From positions 1-64,000 of the forward strand of contig CAZGQO010000012.1 in the NCBI GenBank assembly GCA_964527925.1: 64,000 bases of DNA. The letters are read 5' to 3'. Below the pieces are notes generated by a model. That model searched no databases. It had not been told where the DNA came from and saw nothing but the letters and a program-made list of their open reading frames with translations. This DNA is from Ch128b sp964527925 (GTDB taxonomy: Bacteria; Bacteroidota; Ignavibacteria; Ch128b). Of this stretch, positions 1 to 8,284 are shown in pieces (the stretch's first letter is position 1; each line of letters begins with the position of its first letter). The translations under genes and the position numbers were made by a program.

Positions 1-1
1 T

Positions 2-75
2 GCGCCCGTAGCTCAATTGGATAGAGCATCTGACTACGGATCAGAAGGTTGAGGGTTCGAATCCTTCCGGGCGCA
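2..75 (+). tRNA. tRNA-Arg (anticodon ACG)
   Basis: A full cloverleaf can be folded by eye. The acceptor arm GCGCCCG (2-8) pairs perfectly with CGGGCGC (68-74), followed by discriminator A at 75. The anticodon stem TCTGA/TCAGA encloses the loop CTACGGA, giving anticodon ACG, which reads CGU-type arginine codons after A34-to-inosine editing. The T arm contains GGTTCGAATCC. The 3' CCA is not encoded. The gene lies almost at the window edge, so its promoter is not visible. Confidence 0.96.
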
Positions 76-407
76 CTAACTTACGGGCAATAAAAAATTC
101 TTTCAGCTGTTTATTAGGTAATTCCTTTAGATATATTAATCTGTTATCAAGAATTGAAATCGAAGAAGTGTGTATTAATCCATAACTAACTTTAACCTTA
201 ATTAAAAAGCCAATTCTGTTGTCTTGGTTTATAAACAAATATTTTAATCTTATCGAAATTTTTGGTTGGCTTTCAATGTGCGAAATAAAAAATATTTTGT
301 TTATGAGTGAAAGAAAAAATTGAGAGTGTTTGATTGAATTAAAGCTTCTAACATGAATGATTAAATCATTTTAGATTGGGATGACTTATCTTTAAAATAA
401 ATTCTCT
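76..407. other. Intergenic stretch between tRNA and sppA terminator
   Basis: About 330 AT-rich bases. A minus-strand reading frame covers 41-238, but its last residues (RPEGFEPSTF) are the well-known peptide produced by translating the antisense of a tRNA T arm, so I do not call it a gene. No promoter, repeat or RNA structure stands out in the rest. Confidence 0.5.
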
Positions 408-436
408 GCAAGTACCCTGATGAACAGGATACTTGC
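408..436 (-). terminator. Stem-loop downstream of sppA-like gene
   Basis: The arms GCAAGTACCCTG (408-419) and CAGGATACTTGC (425-436) form a 12-bp stem with one mismatch and a 5-nt loop. It sits 15 bases past the stop of the minus-strand protease gene. Read on the minus strand it is followed by a moderately T-rich stretch (AGAGAATTTATTTTAAAG), as expected of an intrinsic terminator, though the U tract is not clean. Confidence 0.6.
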
Positions 437-450
437 AAGTGTAAAATTAA

Positions 451-2880
451 TCAATTTGTGATGTTCAAAAGAGTATTCTCAAAATACAAATCGTCCATTG
501 GCATCATAATAAGAGGTTTACCGTTGTTTTTCATTCTGAATAACAATAAATCATAAGGTGACTGGATTTTGGTATTTGAATTTGTGCTTAGTGGGAATGG
601 TAGACCCAGATTTAATTCGAAAAGAGGTGGTTTCGGAAACTCAACAATTTGAAACTCATTTTCATTTAGTTTTACTTTATTTCGAGCGATTTCAATTGCA
701 TCTTCTAAACCACCAATCAAATCAACGAGTCCAAGTTTAACTGCATCTTTACCAGACCAGACTCTTCCCTGAGCAACTTTTTCAATTTCTTCTGGCGATT
801 TTTTTCTGCCTTCAGCAACACGATTCACAAAAACGGAATACATATTTCTAATTAATTCTTCTAGACGATTTCTTTCTTCGTTAGTGAGTTTTCTATCAGG
901 TATAGGAATATTTAAGATTGGGATAAGAAAACCAAAACCGAGATCTGCGTGTTCACCTCGTTTAACATAATCAGTTGAGACACCAAGTTTTTCTTTGAAG
1001 TTTTTATTATAAAACCAGCTCCCGATTACACCAATTGAACCTGTGATTGTATTTTCATTAGAAACGATTGTATCTCCATACATTGATAACCAGTAACCGC
1101 CAGAACCAGCAACATATCCCTGAGAAATAATTACAGGCTTTTTCATTTTCACTTTTTTAATTGCTTCTGCAATTACATCAGATGCTAATGCGTCGCCGCC
1201 TGGTGAATCAACTCGAAAAACAACTGCTTTTATAGATTTATCCTTTTCAACTTTTTCGAAATCTTTCACAAGTGAACGAGCTTTAATACCTTCATCCATT
1301 GCACATGCACCTAATCCATAAATCACTGCAATTTTTGGTTTTTCACCCCAATATGTATCGTTATCTGTTGCTTTATCAATTAAATCCTGCTTAAAAACTC
1401 TAATTGATCCTCTTGTAATTGATTTATCTTTTAAATTGTACCATCTTCCAATAGAATCTATAAGCCCATATTTCATTGCTTCGTTAGATGTAAAAACAAC
1501 ATAATTATTGATAAGCGAGTCCAATTTGATTTTAATTGAAGGTCTCGATTTTTCAATATCATTAACATAGGAGTTATATAAATTATCAATAATTAATTGC
1601 CTTTGTTCTCGGTCTGCATCAGACATTTTATCTCTGGCAAAAGTTTCGGCTGCAGATTTGTATTTGAAAAATCTCAATTCATCGAAACCAATTCCGAGTT
1701 TTTCTAGAGTTCCTTTATAATAATTTCTTCCAGCAATAACTCCTTCTAAAATTAATACTCCCATTGGATCCATTACAATTTTGTCCGCAACGGATGCCAG
1801 ATAGTATAAATCTATATTTACATTATCAATGTACACTATGACCTTTTTACCATTATTTTTTAATTCCAATAACTTATTTCGTAATTCCCAGAGAAATACT
1901 CTTGAAATATTAATTCCTGAAGTGTTTATTTCTACACTTTGAATTTGAGGGTCGTTTTTAATTAATTGCAATTCATTAAGTAAATCAATTAATGTTCGGG
2001 AATCATCAAAGAGTTGTGGCTTCTGATATTTTATTGTACCGTTTAAATTAATTTTATAGGTTTGATCTTTCTTCAAATAACTTGCAAATAAATTTCTATC
2101 ATAAGAACCAATTCTAATTCCATAAACCTGATTTTGATTTTCGAACTTCTCGGAGAAAGAACTCATATGTAATAAACTTGCATTACCAAGACTTAACTGA
2201 ATTCCAAAATTGAACTGATTAAATTCGATAGTTCTACCAATTAATTGAATACCTTTCAATGGTTCAATCACAAATCCCGCTGACCAATTCCAATATTTAG
2301 AATCCATATTTCTTGCATATCTATAATCACCAAATAAAGTTAATTTTTCATTTCCAAATGGTCTTACACCAAAATCAATTACACTTTCATAATCATTTAC
2401 TTTACTATCAAATGAAGCGACTAAACCAAGTGATAAATATTTATTTGGTCTTACGAGTGAAGAAAGAGTAATTACATCTTTATAATCAATTAATCTTATA
2501 TCTGACTTTATCCACTGGTATGAAAAGCCAAAAGATGAACTTTTATCTCCAAAAGCAGATGAGATTTTGTAGATGTTTATTTTACCTGAATTGGGGATAT
2601 CCGAAGAGAAATAACCAAATCCAAACTTGTTTGCTGCGAAAAAAATTGCATAATCTTTGATCTTCCAGGGACTATTATTCAGTGAATTCCACAAAAAGTA
2701 ACCATCAAATTTATCTACATAGGTCAGGAGTGCAGGATTATCGAAACCATTCAAACCGGTACGCAAGGCTCCCGAAGAAGCAGGGAAAATTTTGTAGTTG
2801 ATTTGTTGTGTGAAGAAAGTTTGTGCATTCAAGAATAAGGGCAGGAGAACAAAAAATACGAAGAGCCTTAGTGCTTTCAT
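451..2880 (-). CDS. sppA: SppA-type S49 peptidase with N-terminal beta-barrel-like domain
   Basis: 809 residues. Residues 1-19 are a signal peptide (hydrophobic core, then NAQ). Residues 20-290 alternate aromatic and hydrophobic residues in strand-like runs (for example FGFGYFSS, LTLFGDYRYA) and resemble an outer-membrane barrel rather than a protease. Residues 295-800 are two tandem S49 domains as in long-form SppA. The expected catalytic lysine is K408 in FKYKSAAE and the serine is S593 in AGSGGYW, a spacing of 185 (200 in E. coli SppA). The family cleaves leftover signal peptides in the membrane. Here the cleavable signal and the barrel suggest a periplasmic or outer-membrane location, which is inference. 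A good ribosome site (GAGAGGAG) precedes the ATG. The gene stands alone and is divergent from the sixA-like gene. Confidence 0.88.
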   Translation of the reverse strand: MKALRLFVFFVLLPLFLNAQTFFTQQINYKIFPASSGALRTGLNGFDNPALLTYVDKFDGYFLWNSLNNSPWKIKDYAIFFAANKFGFGYFSSDIPNSGKINIYKISSAFGDKSSSFGFSYQWIKSDIRLIDYKDVITLSSLVRPNKYLSLGLVASFDSKVNDYESVIDFGVRPFGNEKLTLFGDYRYARNMDSKYWNWSAGFVIEPLKGIQLIGRTIEFNQFNFGIQLSLGNASLLHMSSFSEKFENQNQVYGIRIGSYDRNLFASYLKKDQTYKINLNGTIKYQKPQLFDDSRTLIDLLNELQLIKNDPQIQSVEINTSGINISRVFLWELRNKLLELKNNGKKVIVYIDNVNIDLYYLASVADKIVMDPMGVLILEGVIAGRNYYKGTLEKLGIGFDELRFFKYKSAAETFARDKMSDADREQRQLIIDNLYNSYVNDIEKSRPSIKIKLDSLINNYVVFTSNEAMKYGLIDSIGRWYNLKDKSITRGSIRVFKQDLIDKATDNDTYWGEKPKIAVIYGLGACAMDEGIKARSLVKDFEKVEKDKSIKAVVFRVDSPGGDALASDVIAEAIKKVKMKKPVIISQGYVAGSGGYWLSMYGDTIVSNENTITGSIGVIGSWFYNKNFKEKLGVSTDYVKRGEHADLGFGFLIPILNIPIPDRKLTNEERNRLEELIRNMYSVFVNRVAEGRKKSPEEIEKVAQGRVWSGKDAVKLGLVDLIGGLEDAIEIARNKVKLNENEFQIVEFPKPPLFELNLGLPFPLSTNSNTKIQSPYDLLLFRMKNNGKPLIMMPMDDLYFENTLLNITN

Positions 2881-3014
2881 TTTTTAACTCCTCTCTTATT
2901 TTTTAGGAAATTCTTTAATCAAAATAATAAATATTCATGATAGATGAACTTACGATTAAATATTGATTTTGTTAAATAAAATTCAGATATAGAGTTCAAA
3001 CAAAAGGAATTAAA

Positions 3015-3509
3015 ATGAAAAATTTAATTGTCATTCGACACGCAAAATCCAGCTGGGATAACCCTGAACTTGAAGATCACGAACGCCCACTTAATAAACG
3101 CGGGAATGAAGATAGTCTTTTGATGGCTAATGTCCTAAAACAATATAATCTGCATATAGATAAAATCTTTTGCAGTACCGCACAACGTGCAAAATCTACT
3201 ATTGAAATTTTAACAAGAGAATTGGGCATTGAAAATAATAGAATTGAATATATTAATGAATTATATAATGGTTCACGAAGAGATATTTTGAATTTTTTAA
3301 AGAAGTTGGAGGATAAGCCTTCTAGTGTAGCAATTGTGGGACATAATCCCGGATTAACAGATTTAGTTCATTTCTTATTGTATGATTTTGATCACGAATT
3401 ACCAACATGTAGTGTTGTAAATATCAACCTGGATATAGAAAAATGGTCAGAGTTGAAAAGTGGCTTAGGAACACTCGTATTTTTTGAATATCCTAAGAAG
3501 CATAAATAA
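3015..3509 (+). CDS. sixA: SixA-like histidine phosphatase
   Basis: 164 residues, the usual length of SixA. The phosphoglycerate-mutase-type core is visible: IRHAKSSW near the start, with R8 and phospho-acceptor H9, and the second catalytic histidine H110 in VGHNPG. SixA removes phosphate from the HPt histidine of phosphorelay proteins in E. coli. The substrate in this organism cannot be read from sequence. AAAGGA lies just before the ATG. It is divergent from the protease gene with a 134-bp shared promoter region. Confidence 0.85.
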   Translation: MKNLIVIRHAKSSWDNPELEDHERPLNKRGNEDSLLMANVLKQYNLHIDKIFCSTAQRAKSTIEILTRELGIENNRIEYINELYNGSRRDILNFLKKLEDKPSSVAIVGHNPGLTDLVHFLLYDFDHELPTCSVVNINLDIEKWSELKSGLGTLVFFEYPKKHK

Positions 3510-3667
3510 AATCTGTAAGTATTAAACTAACCGCCTTCTTTAATTTACATGTAATTTTTTCCATCATTGAAATTTTTACAACTGATATTTCATCAACGGA
3601 TCCCCTGACTCTAAAATCAATATCCCGAAAATTTCAAATTTTTTTAAGATTGATTTTTTTTATGAAT

Positions 3668-3683
3668 TGGAATGGAACTTGAA
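3668..3683 (+). promoter_or_regulatory. Sigma-54-like promoter upstream of pilin
   Basis: TGGAAT-GGAAC-TTGAA has the spacing of a -24/-12 sigma-54 promoter (consensus TGGCAC-N5-TTGCA), with the GG at -24 kept and GC at -12 replaced by GA. The same TTGAA -12 form occurs at two other sites in this window. Transcription would start near 3694, about 50 bases before the pilin ATG. Pilin genes are classic sigma-54 targets elsewhere. It is the weakest of the three sites. Confidence 0.4.
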
Positions 3684-3745
3684 TCATTAATTTTTAACAA
3701 ATGTTAGATAAAAAAAATTATTAGAAAAAAGAAAGGAGTTAAATT

Positions 3746-4129
3746 ATGGGTCAACAACAATTATTACTTATTGTAATTGGAGTCATAATAGTTGGAATAG
3801 CCATTGTTGTCGGAATTAACCTTGCCGCAACAAGTGCCCAGAGTGCAAATCGTGATGCTGTCATAGCTGATTTGAATAACATTGGTGCGTTTGCTCAACA
3901 ATATTATAGAAAACCAACTGCACTTGGCGGGGGTGGTAACAGCTTCACTGGATTTACAATACCACCAAGCTTAACACAGACTGGCAATGGTTCATATACT
4001 GCAACAGTTGGTGCAACTGTTGTCACTCTTGTTGGTACTGGTACTGAAACCGGCAACGATGGAACTAATAAAGTCAAATGTACTGCGGTTGTGACTCCAG
4101 ATAATATCGTTGTAACAATAAACAACTAA
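3746..4129 (+). CDS. Type IV pilin-like major subunit without Glu5
   Basis: 127 residues. Residues 7-27 form a hydrophobic helix directly at the N-terminus (QLLLIVIGVIIVGIAIVVGI), followed by a short helix and a Gly/Thr/Val-rich, strand-forming C-terminal domain ending VVTINN. This is the layout of a small type IV pilin. There is no basic leader: the protein begins MGQQQLLL, so only a cut after G2 would be possible, and the usual Glu5 is absent. AGGAG precedes the ATG. It lies upstream of pilMNOPQ-like genes but is separated from them by a terminator, fitting high expression of the major subunit. Function is inferred from architecture and context. Confidence 0.72.
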   Translation: MGQQQLLLIVIGVIIVGIAIVVGINLAATSAQSANRDAVIADLNNIGAFAQQYYRKPTALGGGGNSFTGFTIPPSLTQTGNGSYTATVGATVVTLVGTGTETGNDGTNKVKCTAVVTPDNIVVTINN

Positions 4130-4148
4130 ATTTTCAAATAAGATTTGA

Positions 4149-4182
4149 GGACAATGGGGTCAAGTACCCATTGTCCTTTTTT
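4149..4182 (+). terminator. Intrinsic terminator after pilin
   Basis: GGACAATGGG (4149-4158) and CCCATTGTCC (4167-4176) are a perfect 10-bp stem with an 8-nt loop and a run of six T. It lies 19 bases after the pilin stop and 28 bases before the next gene, so it should cap the pilin transcript and leave the assembly genes to readthrough or a separate promoter. Confidence 0.9.
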
Positions 4183-4210
4183 AAATTTTCCAGAAACAGG
4201 GTAACATAAA

Positions 4211-5695
4211 ATGAAAGTTTATTGCGGAATATTTCAAGATGGATTAGAAACTAAAATTGTTTTTGTCCAAAAGCGAGGGTCAAAATATTCCCTCTTGAAA
4301 TTTCTTTCTGTTCCAAGTGTTGAATATAATTTCACTACTGCAACTAATACAAATTTTAATGAGAGTAGTGAGATTGATCTTACAATAGAAAGTGCAGTAT
4401 CTTCACCAAGACAAACTAATCTTACCGAAATAGTAAATCACTTCCCGCTTGACGAAATAAAATTTGTTCCTGTAGTTACACAACCATTGATTTCATATTT
4501 AGTTTTCAGTTCCGAAGAGAAAACAAACTTTAAAGAACGACTGAGGGATGAATGGTCAAAATTATTGAATATAAATTTAGAGATTGAAAAAATTGATTAC
4601 ATCGAATACAAGAATAAATCTATAGTCTCCGCAATTCTTCAGGATGAAATTCCAATTTTAGAAGAAATTAATGTTTTAAGAGAAATATCTGATACAAAAT
4701 CTATTGAAATCTTAACATTAAAAAGTGCAGATATTTGTCTTATAAATTACTTTTTCAACTATTATCAGATAGAGAAAGCTAAAAATTATTTGCTGCTTTA
4801 TGTTGGGACAGATTCTTTAAGAATGGTCTTTATTAAAGATGGGAAAGTCGTTCATATCAATGGTTATCAGAGTATTGTTCTTTCACAAAGAGGCTTGATT
4901 GAATTTATTTCAAGTAAAATCGTGCTTGAGATGGAATATGCAGGTTTGACGGAATTAACAGATATCATACTAACAGGTGAAATAAATAATGAATTTTATT
5001 CGTCTTTTAAGAATAGTTTCCCATTTACCAGTGTTCAGTTATTAAATATTGAGCCGTTTGATCTATCCCATCTAAGTGAAGAAGAAAAAGAACATGTTTT
5101 TTCATATTCATTCCCTTTATTAGCAATTCTGGATGAATTACATCAATATAAAGGGATAAAGAAAAATCTAAATATTCATTCGAGGAAAGTTTCTAAGATT
5201 TCATTCATAAAAAAGATTGATGTTCTATCGATATTGCTTTCATTTATTCTAATCGGAATATCTTATTATTCAGTTCAAATTTATCTACAGAACGATGAAA
5301 AGATAAATCAATTAAAAATACAAGTCAGGCAAGCCGAAGACATACAGAAAATTCCGGCCGAACAACTAAAGTTGATAGATAATCTTAACAATCATTTCGT
5401 CATATTAACCTGTTATAAATCAAAACTTGATCAATTGTTATTAAACGGTTCGAAATGGTCTGAATTCTTAAAGAGAATTGATAGCTTCAAGCCGGCAAAA
5501 CAAAAAATGTGGTTAACTCAAATTTCACCGGATGAAAAGAATAATTCTCAAATAGTTATTAAAGGATTAACGATTAGTCGAAATTCTATTCCAGATTTAC
5601 TCAGAATTTTCAATCAAGGTGAGATAAAAAACATCTATGTTAATGAAATCAGAGGCAAAAAAATTTTCCAGTTTGAAATTTTAGTAAACCTTTGA
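4211..5695 (+). CDS. PilM-PilN-like fusion, pilus inner-membrane platform
   Basis: 494 residues. Residues 1-325 look like a PilM/GspL-type actin-like domain: a strand-rich N-terminus and a nucleotide-binding-like stretch LLLYVGTDSLRMVF near 196-210. One membrane helix follows at about 338-358 (VLSILLSFILIGISYYSV), then a coiled-coil start and a small alpha/beta domain to the end, which is the PilN layout. In standard systems PilM is cytoplasmic and binds the N-terminal tail of membrane-anchored PilN; here both would be one chain. The next gene follows after 8 bases. Sequence identity to PilM is low by eye; the call rests on architecture and gene order. Confidence 0.68.
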   Translation: MKVYCGIFQDGLETKIVFVQKRGSKYSLLKFLSVPSVEYNFTTATNTNFNESSEIDLTIESAVSSPRQTNLTEIVNHFPLDEIKFVPVVTQPLISYLVFSSEEKTNFKERLRDEWSKLLNINLEIEKIDYIEYKNKSIVSAILQDEIPILEEINVLREISDTKSIEILTLKSADICLINYFFNYYQIEKAKNYLLLYVGTDSLRMVFIKDGKVVHINGYQSIVLSQRGLIEFISSKIVLEMEYAGLTELTDIILTGEINNEFYSSFKNSFPFTSVQLLNIEPFDLSHLSEEEKEHVFSYSFPLLAILDELHQYKGIKKNLNIHSRKVSKISFIKKIDVLSILLSFILIGISYYSVQIYLQNDEKINQLKIQVRQAEDIQKIPAEQLKLIDNLNNHFVILTCYKSKLDQLLLNGSKWSEFLKRIDSFKPAKQKMWLTQISPDEKNNSQIVIKGLTISRNSIPDLLRIFNQGEIKNIYVNEIRGKKIFQFEILVNL

Positions 5696-5703
5696 GTTAG
5701 ATT

Positions 5704-6594
5704 ATGAGAAAAAGAAAGAAAAGAAGATTTATACTTTTAATCTTGATAGCTTCAGTCGGTTTGACAAATTTATACTTTAACAAAATCAAGTTTGATTCAG
5801 AAGTCAAAAAATTATCTCAGTTTAAAAGAAATGATAAGTTATATCAATTATCAATTAACTCACCTGATGAAATGATTTTTGCAATAAACCAGAAAATTGA
5901 TTCTCTTGAAAATGAAATTGCTAAGACTCAAAAAGTTGTTCCTTATTATAAATCATCGGTAGATGTTTATGATAGAATTCTGAAAGTTATAAATATGTTT
6001 GGCGAATCAACTAAGATTAATTTAGAAAAGGTTGAATCTTTACAATCAGACAAATTCTGGGAAGAAAAATTCAGAATTGAAGGTGAAGGCAATTTTCGAG
6101 ATGTTTTTTCATTAATTCATCTTTTTGAGAATTCTCCTGAGATATACACCATTAAAATCAAAGAAATCAAACAAACTTATTCAACAAATGTTGAGGGAAA
6201 GGTTGAAGATAGAGTTCATTTTGATCTTGAATTGTATGCTTATTATACAACTTTAACTGACTATGATCTTGATACATTGATTAATAGACCTGCGAATTAC
6301 CGGGTTGCATTTATTTCAAACTATTTTAATCCTTTGATTAAGGTTGATATTCCACCAAATGACGAGGGACTTTTCGAAGTAGAAGGATCAAAATTACTTG
6401 CAATCATGCCAGATATGGTTTATTTAATCGATAAAAATGGAAACACAATAACATTGAGTGAAGGTGATCCTGTTTACTTAGGTTATCTCACAAAAATAGA
6501 TTACGAAAATTACAGCTGCGAATTTTTGCTTAATAAAGGTGGGATTCTGGAGAGAGTGAAATTAACGATTGATAACAAGGAGGCACGAAAATGA
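5704..6594 (+). CDS. PilO-PilP-like fusion protein
   Basis: 296 residues. A basic N-terminus and one membrane helix (about 9-27) are followed by a coiled coil and a small alpha/beta domain (about 30-190), as in PilO. Residues about 205-290 resemble the beta domain of PilP: residues 250-275 carry SEGDPVYLGYLTKID and then CEFLLNKGG, close to the PilP pattern of GDPV, a strand, and F-L-NKGG. PilO pairs with PilN in the inner membrane and PilP links them to the secretin. A single chain would join these roles. Overlaps the secretin gene by 4 bases (ATGA). The assignment is architectural. Confidence 0.65.
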   Translation: MRKRKKRRFILLILIASVGLTNLYFNKIKFDSEVKKLSQFKRNDKLYQLSINSPDEMIFAINQKIDSLENEIAKTQKVVPYYKSSVDVYDRILKVINMFGESTKINLEKVESLQSDKFWEEKFRIEGEGNFRDVFSLIHLFENSPEIYTIKIKEIKQTYSTNVEGKVEDRVHFDLELYAYYTTLTDYDLDTLINRPANYRVAFISNYFNPLIKVDIPPNDEGLFEVEGSKLLAIMPDMVYLIDKNGNTITLSEGDPVYLGYLTKIDYENYSCEFLLNKGGILERVKLTIDNKEARK

Positions 6595-7805
6595 AAAAAT
6601 TGATTTTATTCTTAATTATTCTTTCGATTTATAGTTACTCTCAAAATGTCAGAACAATCAAATCAACTATTTCACCTGGGACTGAAACAATCGTTACAAT
6701 ATCAAAAAATGCAAGCGTAAATCAAGCGATAGAGGTTTTAAGTAAGATTAGTAAACAAACCATAGATAAAATAATTATTCTAGAACAAAATCTTCAAGTG
6801 CCTGTTGGAATTGAAATAACAGATTTGAATTGGTACAAAGCATTAGAAATCATTGCTGGTCTTCATAATCTGCAAATGATAGAAGAAGAAGATTACATTA
6901 GATTGGTTTCGAAGGACAAAATTTCAGCTGAAGAGATACCCGATGTATTAAAAGGTGTTAGCTTTAATACAAGAGAAGTAACGATTTCTGCAATTTTCTT
7001 TGAACTCGATGTTGGAAAAGCAAAAGAAAGAGGAGTAAACTGGAGAGCTTTATTTTCAAAAGGTGGTGCAGAAGTTGGAACTACATTCGGTTCAACCCCA
7101 AGTGAAATTTTTGATTGGAATTCACAAACCGAGACCAGATCTCTCGATATCGGTGCGAGAGGTGAATTTAATTTATTCAATACAATGATCAGGGCGACAA
7201 CGCTCTTTTCTTTTCTTGAATCAAATCAACTGGGTGAGATAATTGCAAGTCCACAAATTACTGTGAGAGATCGAGTAAAAGGAGAAATTCAGGTTGGTTC
7301 TGATTTTTCAACTCGTGAAAAAGATTTTGCAGGAAATACGATCGAGAGATTTTACAGCACTGGAACCATAATCCGTGTAACTCCCTATGTACTTGATGAG
7401 AAAGGAAAAAATTATATCCTTCTCGATTTAAGTGTTGAAAGAAGTTCAGCTATCCCGGGTCAAATTTCAACTGAAGTGAAAAGAACTCGAGCTAATACTA
7501 ATGTTCTCCTTTTAGACGGCGAAGAAACTATAATAGGTGGATTATTCATAAACGAAGAGAAATCAGAACGAGTAGGTATCCCAATCTTAAAAGATTTGCC
7601 ATGGTGGGTTTTTGGAATTAAATATTTAACAGGAAGAGATGTAATTACAAATTCGAGAAAAGAATTAATAATTGTTTTGAAGGCTAAGTTGAATCCTTCT
7701 CTTTATGAAAGAGTTGCCGAAAAAGAAGAGAAGCTTATTGAGAAGAAATTGAATGATTTCAATAATGAAATTGAAAAAGTTAAGAAGCAAGTAATAAAAA
7801 GATGA
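6591..7805 (+). CDS. Short PilQ/GspD-like secretin
   Basis: 404 residues with a signal peptide (1-18, ending YSYSQ), one STN/N0-like domain (about 40-105), a connecting domain and a secretin core (about 190-365). The core contains LGEIIASPQITV, DGEETIIGGLFI and VGIPILKDLPWWVFGIKYL, the positions where secretins carry the P/G-rich gate and the VP-x-L-x-D-x-P motif. It ends in a charged coiled coil (372-404). It is much shorter than typical PilQ, with no AMIN domains. Forms the outer-membrane pore of type IV pilus or type II secretion systems. It follows the pilMN/pilOP fusions in the classic pilMNOPQ order. Confidence 0.82.
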   Translation: MKKLILFLIILSIYSYSQNVRTIKSTISPGTETIVTISKNASVNQAIEVLSKISKQTIDKIIILEQNLQVPVGIEITDLNWYKALEIIAGLHNLQMIEEEDYIRLVSKDKISAEEIPDVLKGVSFNTREVTISAIFFELDVGKAKERGVNWRALFSKGGAEVGTTFGSTPSEIFDWNSQTETRSLDIGARGEFNLFNTMIRATTLFSFLESNQLGEIIASPQITVRDRVKGEIQVGSDFSTREKDFAGNTIERFYSTGTIIRVTPYVLDEKGKNYILLDLSVERSSAIPGQISTEVKRTRANTNVLLLDGEETIIGGLFINEEKSERVGIPILKDLPWWVFGIKYLTGRDVITNSRKELIIVLKAKLNPSLYERVAEKEEKLIEKKLNDFNNEIEKVKKQVIKR

Positions 7806-8284
7806 ACAATAGTCAATTACTTTTAATCTTTGCAGCTTTTATTGTTTTAAGTATAACAATCAATCTTGTTACAAAACAAACGAAAGAATCGACAAACGAA
7901 AAATATTTATCTCGAAATCTAAATCTCGCTGTTTTACAGGCAAAAAATTTATTTGAAGAAATCAGATTAAAAACTTTTGATGAAAAATTAATGTCCATCT
8001 CCTATTTAATTAAAGATAGTTTAACTGCGCCGAATTCACTGGGTAGTGAAAATGAAACACGAGATAACTATGATGATGTGGATGATTACAATAATTTGAT
8101 AGTTGAATTCGAGGGCGATGAAGGAAGTATGCTTAAGTTAGTAGTTAAGGTAGAATATGTTCGTGAAGATAATCCTGAACAAGTTAGTTATCTCAGGACA
8201 TTTTTGAAGAGGGTTAAAATTTATTGCTTTGATAACTCTCAAAATCAATTATTTGAACTTAAACAAATTTTCTCGGTTTGGTAA
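7802..8284 (+). CDS. Minor pilin-like protein
   Basis: 160 residues. The N-terminus MNNSQLLLIFAAFIVLSITINLV is a membrane helix with no leader and no Glu5; it shares QLLLI with the major pilin. A helical stretch and a small acidic domain (DDVDDYNN near 95) follow, then a strand-rich end. Overlaps the secretin stop by 4 bases. No database family is recognised beyond the pseudopilin layout. Confidence 0.6.
   Translation: MNNSQLLLIFAAFIVLSITINLVTKQTKESTNEKYLSRNLNLAVLQAKNLFEEIRLKTFDEKLMSISYLIKDSLTAPNSLGSENETRDNYDDVDDYNNLIVEFEGDEGSMLKLVVKVEYVREDNPEQVSYLRTFLKRVKIYCFDNSQNQLFELKQIFSVW

Noticed and set aside
41..238. 65-residue minus-strand frame overlapping the tRNA
   Set aside because: It ends RPEGFEPSTF, the typical artefact of translating the antisense of a tRNA; no ribosome site or family support.
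558..740. Plus-strand frame inside the protease gene
   Set aside because: Antisense shadow of a well-supported coding gene.
3746..4129. Conductive aromatic-rich pilin (e-pilin) idea
   Set aside because: The protein has few aromatic residues beyond a YY pair near 53, so nothing in the sequence supports conductivity.
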